Positions 34,569 through 44,538 of a stretch of 64,000 nt of DNA are shown in pieces. Location: assembly GCA_021404565.1 (NCBI GenBank), contig JAAWWF010000031.1, positions 106,127 through 170,126 of the forward strand, given 5' to 3'. Each line of letters starts with the position of its first letter. Position 1 is the stretch's first letter. The notes beneath the pieces were generated by a model. That model saw only the letters and a program-made list of their open reading frames with translations, had not been told where the DNA came from and made no database searches. The DNA comes from Roseivirga sp. (GTDB lineage Bacteria; Bacteroidota; Bacteroidia; Cytophagales; Cyclobacteriaceae). Position numbers and translations under genes: made by a program.

Positions 34569-35674
34569 CACAAAAAAGAGCAATCGTAATAGGAGCAGGC
34601 ATTGTTGGGTTGGCCACCACGCGGAAGCTGGCCATGGCAGGCTATCAGGTAGACGTACTTGAGAGAGGGCAAATTGCCCAGGGAGCCTCCGTTAGAAATT
34701 TTGGCATGGTCTGGCCCATTGGTCAACCTACCGGACAAATGTATGACCGTGCCATGATCTCGCGGAGTATCTGGAAAGAAATGGCCGAAATGGCCGGTAT
34801 CTGGTACGGTGAGGTAGGCAGTTTGCACATGGCTTACAGGCAGGAAGAACTGGCTGTGATTGAAGAATTTACAGACCGGAACCCACAATATGAATTACTC
34901 TCAGCAGGGGGGGTAAAATCAGAAGCGGTAGTGAAAAAAGGACTACTCGGTGTCTTGTCCAGCGATGAAGAACTGATCGTAGACCCGCGGCAGGCTATTG
35001 CAGCATTTCCCGCAGTATTGGAAGAGCAGTATGACGTGACTTTCCACTGGCAGCATGTCGCCACAGAAGTTTCCTATCCATGGGTAAAGGCAGGTAACAA
35101 GACTTTTGAGGCAGACCTGATCTACGTCTGCAGCGGAGCGGATTTTGAGTATTTGTACCCTGAGCAATATGCCGCGGCAGATATTACCAAAAGCAAACTG
35201 CAGATGATGCGGCTGGTATCACAGCCCAATCAATGGAAGATCGGTCCCGCTTTGTGCGGAGGCCTTACCATGGTGCATTATGAGTCTTTTAAGCAGACCC
35301 CCTCACATCAGGCACTGCATGATTACTATCAGCAAAATCACCCTGCTTATTTGAAATGGGGGTTGAATGTGATGGTTTCGCAAAACGGGGCGGGAGAACT
35401 GACGATTGGCGATTCCCATGAATACGGACTGGATTTCGATCCGTTCAATAAAGCTTTTGTGGATGAGATGATCCTGGACTATCTCAGGACTTTCGCTGAC
35501 TTTAAAGACTGGACAATTGACTCTCACTGGCATGGTGTATATCCCAAGATGACCAGTGGTGCTACAGAACTCATATTGACTCCTGAAGAAGGGGTAACGA
35601 TTATCAATGGACTGGGCGGAGCGGGAATGACCCTTTCGTTCGGATTGCTGGAAGAGATGCTATCAGATATCTAG
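34565..35674 (+). CDS. FAD-dependent amine oxidoreductase, phosphonate-associated type
   Basis: 369 residues, DAO/GlcD-like fold. FAD-binding Rossmann motif VIGAGIVGLATTRKLA at 8-23, second FAD stretch QGASVRNFGMVWP, C-terminal INGLGGAGMTLSFG. The QGASVRNFGM form is characteristic of the family TIGR03364, described as linked to phosphonatase-like hydrolases and proposed to oxidise aminophosphonates (N-alkylated 2-aminoethylphosphonate in later work, as I recall). Converting an amine to phosphonoacetaldehyde would feed the HAD enzyme in the same operon. Overlaps the transporter gene by 4 bp. Confidence 0.88.
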   Translation: MTQKRAIVIGAGIVGLATTRKLAMAGYQVDVLERGQIAQGASVRNFGMVWPIGQPTGQMYDRAMISRSIWKEMAEMAGIWYGEVGSLHMAYRQEELAVIEEFTDRNPQYELLSAGGVKSEAVVKKGLLGVLSSDEELIVDPRQAIAAFPAVLEEQYDVTFHWQHVATEVSYPWVKAGNKTFEADLIYVCSGADFEYLYPEQYAAADITKSKLQMMRLVSQPNQWKIGPALCGGLTMVHYESFKQTPSHQALHDYYQQNHPAYLKWGLNVMVSQNGAGELTIGDSHEYGLDFDPFNKAFVDEMILDYLRTFADFKDWTIDSHWHGVYPKMTSGATELILTPEEGVTIINGLGGAGMTLSFGLLEEMLSDI

Positions 35675-35727
35675 AACATGACGACCTCAACCAAAATGCT
35701 TATGTAAAGACTTCGACAAAAAAAGAA

Positions 35728-35830
35728 GTGCCCTAAGGCACCTCAGTTTCATTCAATCAGGCCTGATACATCTTTGGCGGGATCACCAGGCCATATTAAA
35801 CAATCAACATTTCACTAAAGAAAACTTTAG
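35728..35830 (+). promoter_or_regulatory. Hairpins and palindromes upstream of susC
   Basis: The 172-bp gap before the SusC-type gene holds three symmetric elements: GTGCC-CTAA-GGCAC (35728-35741, weak terminator for the upstream operon), the perfect palindrome ATCAGGCCTGAT (35756-35767), and CTAAAG-AAAA-CTTTAG (35815-35830), 16 bp before the ATG. The last could shape the leader near the ribosome binding region. Confidence 0.45.
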
Positions 35831-35846
35831 CAAAACACACAAAACT

Positions 35847-38800
35847 ATGAAAAAATGTGCTAAGAAGCCTGCACGCTTTGCCTTGCGGCTTTCTTTTTAC
35901 TCACTATTACTGGTGTCGCTATGCACAATTCAGTTAAGTGCATACACCCATTCCGATCTAACGGTTTCCGAAGAAGAAAAAACAATCTCCGGTACCGTTT
36001 ATGATGCGACTACTAATGAACCGCTCCCCTTTGTAACCGTTTCTGTCAAAGGCTCTACTATCGGTCAGGTGACTGATAGCCGGGGTAAATACAACCTGCG
36101 CATGCCGGATAATGCCGAAACCCTGGTTTTCTCTTTTGTTGGCTATATCACCATTGAAGAAACCATTGGTAGCAGAACCCAGATCAACATCAACCTGGTA
36201 GAAGATGTGACTTCTCTGGAAGAGGTAGTTGTAACGGCCCTCGGTGTGGAAAGATCACAGAAAGCTCTGGGGTATGCCGTACAGAAGGTGGATGGCTCTC
36301 AATTGACCCAGGCCCGTGAAACCAACGTGGTGAACTCTCTAGCCGGTCGTGCGGCTGGTGTTCAGGTAGTGGGTGGAAGTTCCGGTGTAGGTTCTACATC
36401 GTTGATCACCATTCGTGGAGAAAGCTCACTGATTCCCGGTCAGAACTCTCCGCTTTTTGTAGTAGATGGGATTCCGATCAACAACAGAACCGTAAGTAAT
36501 CGCTCTGAAGGTAACCTGGAAACAGATTATGGAAATGGTGCTCAGGACATCAATCCTGACGATATCGAAACGATCTCGGTACTGAAAGGCCCTAACGCAA
36601 CAGCCCTTTATGGTTCGCGGGGAGCGAATGGTGTTATTCTGATTACCACTAAGTCGGGCAAGTCAGGCCAGGGATTCAGAATTGATGTAAACCAGAATGT
36701 GACTTTCGAAAATGCCCTGAGAATCCCGCGCTACCAGAATAGCTATGGCCAGGGTGCTGGTGGGCAGTTTGCCTTTGGCGATGGTTTCGGGGCCGGTATT
36801 AATGACAATATCGATGAAAGCTGGGGGCCGGCCTTTAACGGACAGAGCATTGTTCAGCACAACAGCCCTACAAGTGGTGGTCTGAGAGCTGGAGACTTTG
36901 CGCTGCGCCCGAGAGATGCCAATGGTAATTTTACCGATGAAGCGTTGGGTATGCCATGGACTGCCAGTCCGAATAATATTGAGGATTTCTTCAGAACAGG
37001 CTCGACCTATACTACCAATGTATCGCTGAGTGGTTCCAATGAAGCTGGTGATTTCAGAACTTCTTATACCAATTTGAAAAGTGAAGGTATTCTGCCTAAC
37101 ACGGATTATAACAGAGAGAACTTCTCACTGAATGGTTCCTATAAGATCAATGACCGTGTGAAAGTGAGTTCTTCGCTGAACTATGTGAATAGCAATAGCA
37201 AAAACCGGCCTAACAATTCTTACGGTACAGAAAATATCATGTACCTGTGGGTATGGTTCGGTCGTCAGATTGATATGGCCACGTTGCAGGATTATTGGCA
37301 GCCTGGCCTGGAAGGGGTGCAGCAATACAACTATAACTACAACTGGCACGACAACCCCTTCTTTACCATGAATGAGAATACCAACTCCTTCAACAAAGAC
37401 AGGATTTTCGGAAACCTTCGTGTGGATTTCAATCTGGCAGAAAATCTGGATTTGATGATCCGTTCGGGAATTGACCTTTCCAATGAATTGCGTGTTTCGA
37501 AGAGAGCCTTCAGTACACAACGTTTCGCCAGAGGCCAGTACAGAGAAGATGATATCTACTTCAAAGAGCAGAATACGGATTTTCTGTTGAGTTATAAAAA
37601 GCAGATCGACACCGACTGGGATCTGGGAGCTTCATTGGGAGGTAATCTGAGAACAGAAGAGAATCGTTACAAGAGAGTGAGTGCCAATGCCCTGTCGGTA
37701 CCTGGTATCTTCAACTTCGGAAACGCAGCCGAGCCGCTTTCCAAGAATCAGTTCGATTCAGATAAGGAAGTACAGAGTTTGTACGGCTTTGTAAACCTGT
37801 CTTATAAAAACATGCTCTTCCTGGATATCACTGGCAGAAATGACTGGTCAAGTACTCTTCCATCAGACAACAATTCATACTTCTACCCGTCAGTGGGTGC
37901 CAGTGCAGTATTGTCAGATATGCTGGAAATGCCGGCTGCCATCTCTTTTGCCAAGCTTAGAGCCGGTTGGGCAATTGTAGGTAATGATACCGATCCCTAC
38001 GCCTTGCGCAATACCTTCGCCTTTAACGAACCTTTTGGTATTGCTCAGAGGGTGAGCGCCTCTTCGATTCTCAAAAATGCCAATCTAAAGCCTGAGGAGA
38101 CCAATTCGATAGAGTTGGGACTGGATTTACGCTTCTTTGATGGCAGACTGAACTTCGATGCTACTTACTATAGCTCCAATACCCAAAACCAGATTCTTAC
38201 GCTCCCTGTATCCCTTACATCAGGTTTTAGTTCACGAATTGTGAATGCCGGTGAGATTCAGAACCAGGGTATTGAGCTGGTACTGAGTGGTACGCCCATC
38301 CAGTCCGTTGATGGTATTACCTGGAATACAGCGATTAACTTTTCAAGAAACCGCGGTGAGGTGAAAGAGCTGATCGATGATCTGGATACCTATACGATCT
38401 CATCAAACTATGTACAGGTACTTGCCAAAGTAGGCGGTAGAGTAGGTGATGTGTACGGAACAGGTTTCAGTCAGGTAGAAGATCCTAACAGTCCTTTCTT
38501 TGGTCAGGTAATTCACAATGAGGATGGCTTTGCAATCCGTGATCCTGAGCTAAGAAACCTGGGTAACTATAACCCTGATTTCATGGTAGGTTTCCAGAAC
38601 ACCTTCAGCTACAAAAACTTTACCCTGGGTGTGCTTTTTGACTGGAGACACGGAGGTGTGGTCAATTCCAGAACCGTATTGATTGGTGGTACTTCCGGTA
38701 TGATGGACTTCACGGCTGAAGGACGAGAAGAAGGTATCATCTCTGAAGGTGTTGTAGACAATGGCAATGGCACTTACTCTCCAAACACTGTAAGGCTTAG

Positions 38801-39107
38801 CGGAAGAGATTACTACTGGTGGAGGTATAATCGCGGTAACGAAGAAGTGGGCATGTATGATGCCTCATTCCTCAAGCTGAGAGAAGTAAGGCTCGCCTAT
38901 AACCTGCCATCTTCATTGCTGAGCCGCTTGCCTTTCAAAGCCGCTACTGTGGCTGTGGTAGGCAGAAACCTTGCGTTGTGGACAGAAAACCCACATTTCG
39001 ATCCAGAAACCATATCCTTCAATGGAGGTACCATTGTACCGGGTGTGGAAGATATGGCCACGCCTACTTCGAGAAGTATCGGTTTCAATATCAACCTGAC
39101 ATTCTAA
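35847..39107 (+). CDS. SusC/RagA-family TonB-linked outer membrane transporter
   Basis: 1086 residues. Signal peptide (about 1-32), then a carboxypeptidase-like regulatory domain (ISGTVYDATTNEPLPFVTVSVKGS, about 48-130), the linker EEVVVTALGVERSQKALGYA, a TonB plug (VNSLAGRAAGVQV, SLIPGQNSPLFVVDGIPI, YGSRGANGVILITTKSG) and a 22-strand type barrel ending in INLTF. It imports a substrate too large or scarce for porins. No FecR/sigma pair is linked to it. Gene context (phosphatases, phosphonate enzymes, GDPD-like enzyme) points to a phosphorus-containing substrate instead of a glycan. Confidence 0.95.
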   Translation: MKKCAKKPARFALRLSFYSLLLVSLCTIQLSAYTHSDLTVSEEEKTISGTVYDATTNEPLPFVTVSVKGSTIGQVTDSRGKYNLRMPDNAETLVFSFVGYITIEETIGSRTQININLVEDVTSLEEVVVTALGVERSQKALGYAVQKVDGSQLTQARETNVVNSLAGRAAGVQVVGGSSGVGSTSLITIRGESSLIPGQNSPLFVVDGIPINNRTVSNRSEGNLETDYGNGAQDINPDDIETISVLKGPNATALYGSRGANGVILITTKSGKSGQGFRIDVNQNVTFENALRIPRYQNSYGQGAGGQFAFGDGFGAGINDNIDESWGPAFNGQSIVQHNSPTSGGLRAGDFALRPRDANGNFTDEALGMPWTASPNNIEDFFRTGSTYTTNVSLSGSNEAGDFRTSYTNLKSEGILPNTDYNRENFSLNGSYKINDRVKVSSSLNYVNSNSKNRPNNSYGTENIMYLWVWFGRQIDMATLQDYWQPGLEGVQQYNYNYNWHDNPFFTMNENTNSFNKDRIFGNLRVDFNLAENLDLMIRSGIDLSNELRVSKRAFSTQRFARGQYREDDIYFKEQNTDFLLSYKKQIDTDWDLGASLGGNLRTEENRYKRVSANALSVPGIFNFGNAAEPLSKNQFDSDKEVQSLYGFVNLSYKNMLFLDITGRNDWSSTLPSDNNSYFYPSVGASAVLSDMLEMPAAISFAKLRAGWAIVGNDTDPYALRNTFAFNEPFGIAQRVSASSILKNANLKPEETNSIELGLDLRFFDGRLNFDATYYSSNTQNQILTLPVSLTSGFSSRIVNAGEIQNQGIELVLSGTPIQSVDGITWNTAINFSRNRGEVKELIDDLDTYTISSNYVQVLAKVGGRVGDVYGTGFSQVEDPNSPFFGQVIHNEDGFAIRDPELRNLGNYNPDFMVGFQNTFSYKNFTLGVLFDWRHGGVVNSRTVLIGGTSGMMDFTAEGREEGIISEGVVDNGNGTYSPNTVRLSGRDYYWWRYNRGNEEVGMYDASFLKLREVRLAYNLPSSLLSRLPFKAATVAVVGRNLALWTENPHFDPETISFNGGTIVPGVEDMATPTSRSIGFNINLTF

Positions 39108-39139
39108 TGCGCATCACTCAAAGAAAAAGTATTTCAACG

Positions 39140-40579
39140 ATGAAAAAGCTCACTTCATTTTTAGCAATAGCCCTGCTGATGCTGGCTTGTACTGATGACT
39201 TTGATGACATCAATACCAATAACAACGAACCGGAATCTGTTACTTCTGATTTGTTACTGTCTACTGTTATATCCAACAATATGGACCGCTATATCAGCGA
39301 TGGCTGGAGCCGTGGCAATATTGTGGCGCAACTTACGGCAAAGATCAACTTTACAGATTTCGATCGCTATAACTGGGGTTCTGAAGGTGGGACCTGGAAC
39401 AGCCTGTATGGTAACCTCACCGAGGTGGAACTCATCTTGGAATCAGCCAGGGCCGAGGGTACAAAAAACACGAGCTATGAAGGCATCGCTTTGATTCTGA
39501 GAGCCTGGATGTACTCTCAACTGACCGATAACTGGGGTGCTGTGCCTTTTAGCGAGGCCATCAAAGGCCAGACTGAAGGAAACTTCCAACCGGCTTACGA
39601 CAGCCAGGAGAGTATCTATACGTCAATACAGTCTGACCTGAGTACAGCCAATAGTTTGCTGGCTCAGGGAATGCCCATCTTCGGGGGGGACCTGCTTTAT
39701 GATGGAGACCTCTTGAAATGGAGAAAGCTGGCTAACTCACTTCGCCTGCGTTATCTTATGCGGGTTTCAAATCGTATGGATATCTCCGGTCAGTTCACAA
39801 GCATTGTGAATAACGAGCCGATTTTAGAAGGAAATGCTGATAACGCAGTATTGACTTACCCGGCAGTGAGTGTGGCTACTTCTTTCCCCATAGGACGAGG
39901 CAGAATCGGAGGTTTTGATGAGCACAGATTGAGCGAAACCAGCGAAGCAGTATTGAAGCAATACAATGATAACCGATTGAACACATGGTTCCAGGTAACC
40001 GATAATCCAAATGACGACCCAACCCTGTTTGTGGGCATGCCGAATGGTCTGAGTGAAAACAATGCTTCCACATTTAATGGAGGGGCTTCCAATGTTTCCA
40101 GACTGAATCAAAGTCTCTTCTTTGATTCGCCCAATGCCGTGCGTGCCTGCATGATGCAGTTTGCAGAAGTTCAGTTTTTGATCGCTGAAGCTGCACAAAG
40201 AGGGCTGATTACGGCTAATGCCAAAAATCATTATGAAGCTGGCGTTATCGCTTCATTTGAGTACTGGAATACAGAGCAGGACATGCCAACTTACCTGACT
40301 CAGCCAGGAGTAGTGTATGACAACCAGTTGGAGACCATCATGCGTCAAAAGTGGCTGGCCTCTTTTATGACGGGTATGGAAGCCTGGTATGACCTGAGAA
40401 GAACAGGCTTACCAACCAATATTACACCTGGCCAGGACAATGTGAATGGCGATGCGGTGCCGGTAAGGTTCCTGTATCCTGATCAGGAACAGTCACTCAA
40501 TGCCGAAAACTATCAGAAGGCTGTCTCAGATATGGGAGGTGCAGATGATATTAACATCAAAGGCTGGTGGGAAAACTAG
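39140..40579 (+). CDS. SusD/RagB-family outer membrane lipoprotein (SusD-like_2 type)
   Basis: 479 residues from ATG 39140; MKKLTSFLAIALLMLAC gives a lipobox with Cys17. The open frame extends upstream into susC but is not needed. Typical start of the mature part DDFDDINTNNNEPESV, and later ILRAWMYSQLTDNWGAVPFSEA and YDLRRTGLP. These belong to the SusD-like_2 group, whose partners often take up non-glycan ligands such as peptides. Forms the lid of the SusC transporter encoded 32 bp upstream. Followed by a strong terminator. Confidence 0.93.
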   Translation: MKKLTSFLAIALLMLACTDDFDDINTNNNEPESVTSDLLLSTVISNNMDRYISDGWSRGNIVAQLTAKINFTDFDRYNWGSEGGTWNSLYGNLTEVELILESARAEGTKNTSYEGIALILRAWMYSQLTDNWGAVPFSEAIKGQTEGNFQPAYDSQESIYTSIQSDLSTANSLLAQGMPIFGGDLLYDGDLLKWRKLANSLRLRYLMRVSNRMDISGQFTSIVNNEPILEGNADNAVLTYPAVSVATSFPIGRGRIGGFDEHRLSETSEAVLKQYNDNRLNTWFQVTDNPNDDPTLFVGMPNGLSENNASTFNGGASNVSRLNQSLFFDSPNAVRACMMQFAEVQFLIAEAAQRGLITANAKNHYEAGVIASFEYWNTEQDMPTYLTQPGVVYDNQLETIMRQKWLASFMTGMEAWYDLRRTGLPTNITPGQDNVNGDAVPVRFLYPDQEQSLNAENYQKAVSDMGGADDINIKGWWEN

Positions 40580-40589
40580 ACCTTTCTTA

Positions 40590-40621
40590 AGTTGAAGAGG
40601 AGTCAATACTCCTCTTCAACT
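40590..40621 (+). terminator. Terminator after susD
   Basis: AGTTGAAGAGGAGT-CAAT-ACTCCTCTTCAACT, perfect 14-bp stem, 4-nt loop, 10 bp after the susD stop. The T tract is weak (CCATTTTGT). Downstream genes may depend on read-through or on their own promoter. Confidence 0.75.
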
Positions 40622-40758
40622 CCATTTTGTCCTGCCTTACCTGTGATAAAAACCGAAGGTGCTATTTCGGGTAGTCAGAGCAAAGAATATTAACTTCTAC
40701 TGAAATTCAGAATATTATACGCTGGCCCCATGATGGAAACCAGACAACTGAGAAGATT

Positions 40759-41844
40759 ATGAAAACCAAACTAACGCTATTGTTGTCCTTTGTCCTGATT
40801 ACTTTTTCAGGTTGTGCACAAAGCCAAAAGACAGAAAATGTATTTCTTATCACCCTGGATGGCCTGCGATGGCAGGAACTCTTTGGTGGAGCGGATTCAA
40901 CCCTTATTGGTGATAAGACCTATGTGAAGAACACGGAAGAGCTAAAGCGCCTGTTCTGGAAAGATGGACAGGAAGAGCGTAGAGAAACCCTGATGCCTTT
41001 CTTTTGGTCCACTATTGCTGAGCAGGGGCAACTTTATGGAAATCGCTGGGAAAACAGCAAAGTGAATTGCACCAATCAGATGTGGTTTTCTTATCCCGGC
41101 TATAATGAAATACTCTCCGGTTTTGCTGATGATGCCGTCATCAAATCCAATGATAAAATACCCAATCCCAATACCACGGTACTGGAGTATATCAATCAGC
41201 AAGATGGCTTTCAGGGGAAAGTCGCAGCCTTTGGTAGCTGGGATGTCTTTCCTTATATCGTAAATGAAGAGCGAAGTGGAGTCCCGGTGAATGCAGGATT
41301 CGAGAAGTCTGCAGATGAGCCCCTTTCGGATAAAGAGGTTTTCCTCAACAAACTTCAGGACGAAATCCCCAGTCCCTGGGGAGGAGTCAGACTTGATGCC
41401 TTTACTCACCACTATATGATGGAGTATGTAAAGAAGCATAGTCCCAGGCTGGTCTATATTGCCTATGGCGAGACCGATGACTTTGCACATGATGGAGCAT
41501 ATGACCATTACCTCAAGTCAGCCCGGCAGACGGATGAGTTCATCAAAGAGATTTGGGATTACATCCAGTCCACCCCCCAATACAAAGACAAAACCACATT
41601 GCTGATCACAACCGATCATGGCAGGGGTACAGTGCCTAAAGAAAGCTGGAAAGGGCATGGTACCAGTGTGAAAGATGCTGATCAGATCTGGATAGCCGCT
41701 TTAGGGCCCGATACAAAGGCTTTGGGTACTGGCATTAAAGGGCAGTATTATCAAAATCAGCTGGCGGCCACAGTTGCTGAAGCATTGGGTATAGCTTATA
41801 AACAGCCAAAGGCCGGTAAGGCATTGCCGAAAGCAGTGAAATAA
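40759..41844 (+). CDS. Alkaline phosphatase superfamily lipoprotein
   Basis: 361 residues with a type II signal peptide (LITFSGC, Cys19). Alkaline phosphatase/phosphodiesterase fold: metal site FLITLDGLRWQELF, nucleophile region FSYPGYNEILSGF (Ser in the place of the usual Thr/Ser), ETDDFAHDG and TTDHGRGT for the remaining metal ligands. Relatives include phosphoglyceromutase-like phosphatases, nucleotide pyrophosphatase/phosphodiesterases and phosphonoacetate hydrolase; the exact reaction cannot be read. Exported and membrane-anchored, it probably releases phosphate or a head group from the imported or surface-bound substrate. Confidence 0.87.
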   Translation: MKTKLTLLLSFVLITFSGCAQSQKTENVFLITLDGLRWQELFGGADSTLIGDKTYVKNTEELKRLFWKDGQEERRETLMPFFWSTIAEQGQLYGNRWENSKVNCTNQMWFSYPGYNEILSGFADDAVIKSNDKIPNPNTTVLEYINQQDGFQGKVAAFGSWDVFPYIVNEERSGVPVNAGFEKSADEPLSDKEVFLNKLQDEIPSPWGGVRLDAFTHHYMMEYVKKHSPRLVYIAYGETDDFAHDGAYDHYLKSARQTDEFIKEIWDYIQSTPQYKDKTTLLITTDHGRGTVPKESWKGHGTSVKDADQIWIAALGPDTKALGTGIKGQYYQNQLAATVAEALGIAYKQPKAGKALPKAVK

Positions 41845-42243
41845 TAATAGGTAAACCTCTGTTGCAGGTTTTCCAAGCCGATGACAGTTGTGAACCAAAG
41901 ATAGTTCAGAAGGGGACGAATCTGTAGCCGGAGACAGATCCTTCTGACGGTAGATTAGGTTAGTTTAAGTCGAATACAAACCAGCCATCCCGTCCTGTGC
42001 AGCAGGGCGGGCTGGTCTCCGGCTAAGTACTAATTGTAATCCCGATCAGCAGCCTCTACACAGCAGGACCATGAGCGTCTTTGCTGGAGGTGGAATCAGC
42101 CGGTAAAACTGAGCCATTGAATAGCCTTATAGAATAACAATCAATTACAGCTATCAAGGACTTCACAAAAGCTTAAAGAAAGCGAATAGGAATTAACCCA
42201 GGGGATAGGCAAATTGAATGCTAACCGGTTCTAACCAATTATC
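41845..42243. other. Gene-free gap with a G-C-rich hairpin
   Basis: 399 bp inside the phosphorus locus. A hairpin at 41981-42015 (CCCGTCCTG paired with CAGGGCGGG, loop TGCAG, flanked by CCAG/CTGG) lacks a T run. The gap should contain the promoter for the PhoX-to-GDPD gene run; no clear consensus pair was recognised. Confidence 0.5.
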
Positions 42244-43626
42244 ATGGAAAAAACATCAGGCTCTAACAGAAGAGAGTTCATCAAGAAAGCAACTATAGTA
42301 AGTCTGGGCTTTGCGGCCCTTTCCCGCTGTACCTTAAGCACCGAGCAATCAGAGACGGTTGCCAGGCTGCTACTGAAGGCAGACCCGAAAGGCTATCTCG
42401 ATCTGCCGGAAGGCTTCTCCTATAAGGTAATAGCCAAAGCAGGCACCCAAATGGCTGATGGTTTTGTCGTACCCGGCCGCCCCGATGGTATGGGGGCTTT
42501 TGCCGGCTCAGATGGCAAAGTAATTCTGGTCTGTAATCATGAAAATAGCCCGAATAACCTGGAGCATAGCCCCTTTGGTAAGCAGAATGAACTGGTAGGT
42601 CAAATGGAACAGGTTCAGTTCTACGATGCCGGTTCCGGTACAATGCCGGGGCTTGGGGGAACCTCCACCATTATTTATGATGAACAAAGTCAGACGGTAG
42701 AGAAGCAATTCTTGAGCCTGGCAGGGACCTACCGGAATTGCGCAGGAGGTGTAACCCCATGGAACAGTTGGTTGACCTGTGAAGAAGATACCAATGTAAA
42801 AGGAGAAGTGATCGAGAAAGATCACGGTTATGTGTTTGAAGTACCTGCCTCAATGGATACACAGCTGGCCAGTCCTCAGCCAATCATTGCCATGGGGCGC
42901 TTTAATCATGAGGCGGTGGCTGTGGACCCGACTACAGGCATTGTTTACCAGACTGAAGACGCACATGACGGACTGATTTACCGCTACATCCCCAATGTAA
43001 AAGGAGACTTGCATAAAGGAGGAAAGCTCCAGGCCATGATGATCAAAGGGAAAAAGAGTTTCGATACCCGAAATTGGGAAGGACGTACTACCAACTTGCA
43101 GGAAGAAATCCAGGTAGAATGGATCGACATGCAGGATGTGGAGTCTCCAAAAGACGATCTCAGACTCAGAGGCTTTGACCAGGGGGCAGCACGCTTTGCC
43201 CGGGGAGAAGGCATGTGGTATGGCAATGGAGAAATCTACTTTGCCTGTACTAATGGCGGACCTAAAAAACTCGGGCAGGTATTTCGTTATAAACCTTCTC
43301 CCGAAGAAGGTACGGCTGGTGAATCTTCAAATCCCGGAGTAGTGGAGCTCTTTGCTGAGTCAGAAGACAAAGGCCTGTTACACAACTGTGATAACCTGAC
43401 CATTGCTCCCTGGGGAGATGTAATCCTCTGTGAGGATAATGGAGAACGCAATCATATCCGCGGTATCAATAAGGACGGGGAGCTCTACGGTTTCGGTCGC
43501 AATATGAGCTCAAAATCAGAGTTTGCTGGTTTGACCTTTTCACCTTCCGGAAAAACCCTGTTTGTTAATATTCAGGAGAATGGAGATACGGTGGCCATTA
43601 CAGGCCCCTGGAATAAACTAAGTTAA
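42244..43626 (+). CDS. PhoX-type phosphatase (DUF839), Tat-exported
   Basis: 460 residues. Twin-arginine signal NRREFIKKA (8-16) followed by a hydrophobic stretch and Cys29 (LSRC), suggesting a Tat-exported lipoprotein. PhoX-like features: LDLPEGFSYKVIAKAG, PDGMGAF, LVCNHEN, GGTSTIIYD, NCAGGVTPWNSWLTCEE, FNHEAVAVDP, DAHDGLIYRYIP. PhoX enzymes are Ca/Fe alkaline phosphatases of marine and other bacteria; Tat export fits a cofactor loaded in the cytoplasm. First of a dense run of genes to 48609, with 9 bp to the next. Confidence 0.88.
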   Translation: MEKTSGSNRREFIKKATIVSLGFAALSRCTLSTEQSETVARLLLKADPKGYLDLPEGFSYKVIAKAGTQMADGFVVPGRPDGMGAFAGSDGKVILVCNHENSPNNLEHSPFGKQNELVGQMEQVQFYDAGSGTMPGLGGTSTIIYDEQSQTVEKQFLSLAGTYRNCAGGVTPWNSWLTCEEDTNVKGEVIEKDHGYVFEVPASMDTQLASPQPIIAMGRFNHEAVAVDPTTGIVYQTEDAHDGLIYRYIPNVKGDLHKGGKLQAMMIKGKKSFDTRNWEGRTTNLQEEIQVEWIDMQDVESPKDDLRLRGFDQGAARFARGEGMWYGNGEIYFACTNGGPKKLGQVFRYKPSPEEGTAGESSNPGVVELFAESEDKGLLHNCDNLTIAPWGDVILCEDNGERNHIRGINKDGELYGFGRNMSSKSEFAGLTFSPSGKTLFVNIQENGDTVAITGPWNKLS

Positions 43627-43635
43627 GCTCGAATC

Positions 43636-44526
43636 ATGACCTGGAAAATCAATCGCAGGGTCTTTTTAAAAACTTCAGGTGCCGCACTCGCACTTGCGGC
43701 CCTGCCTTCATGTGTCAGGCAGGGAAGTGGTAAAGTGCGTTTTGGTCTGGTGTCCGACTCTCATTATGCTGACAGAGAAGAATCAGGAATCCGATTCTAT
43801 CGTGAATCAGCCGAGAAAATGAAAGCCTGTGTCGATGTGATGAATCAGGAAAAGGTTGACTTTATGATCCATCTGGGTGATTTTAAAGATCAGGACCCTG
43901 AACCTGATGAGCAGCGCACCATGCAGTACCTCAGAGATTTTGAAGCGATTTACGCAGAGTTTAAGGGACCTCGCTATCACGTATTGGGCAACCATGATAT
44001 GGATAGTCTCTCAAAGTCACAGTTCCAGTCCATGATAGAGAATACGGGGATTGATGAACCTGAAACTTTCTACTCATTCGATAAAGGCGATTACCATTTT
44101 GTTGTGCTTGATGCCTGCTTTAATCCAGATGGCAGTCCCTATGATCATGATAACTTTCAATGGTTCGATGCGAATGTGCCACAGGAGCAGCTGGACTGGT
44201 TAGACAAGGATCTGAAAGCTACCGAAAAACCGACCATTGTGTTTGTCCATCAGATGCTGGAAGACATAGAGAATGGGAAGCATCACATTAAAAATTTTGC
44301 CAAAGTGAGAGCTATTCTGGAAGAGAGCGGCAAGGTCAGTGCTGTTTTCCAGGGGCATAAACATGAAGAGCGTCATAAGCTGATCAATGACATACATTAC
44401 TATACCATTTTAGGTATGGTTGACTACAGTGGGCCGGAGAACAACAGCTTCGCCATTGTCACACTTGAAGAAGAATCTATCACTCTTGAAGGCTACTTCC
44501 GTGTCTCCGATTTTGAGATCTCCTGA
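43636..44526 (+). CDS. Tat-exported calcineurin-like metallophosphoesterase
   Basis: 296 residues. Twin-arginine signal NRRVFLKTSG (6-15) and lipobox Cys26 (AALPSC). All five metal motifs of the family are present: VSDSHYADRE, MIHLGDFKD, LGNHDMDS, VFVHQML and FQGHKHEE. Likely a phosphodiesterase or phosphomonoesterase active at the membrane surface of the periplasm. Nine bp after the PhoX-like gene and 12 bp before the next, so cotranscribed. Confidence 0.9.
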   Translation: MTWKINRRVFLKTSGAALALAALPSCVRQGSGKVRFGLVSDSHYADREESGIRFYRESAEKMKACVDVMNQEKVDFMIHLGDFKDQDPEPDEQRTMQYLRDFEAIYAEFKGPRYHVLGNHDMDSLSKSQFQSMIENTGIDEPETFYSFDKGDYHFVVLDACFNPDGSPYDHDNFQWFDANVPQEQLDWLDKDLKATEKPTIVFVHQMLEDIENGKHHIKNFAKVRAILEESGKVSAVFQGHKHEERHKLINDIHYYTILGMVDYSGPENNSFAIVTLEEESITLEGYFRVSDFEIS

Positions 44527-44538
44527 CAATCCATTTTT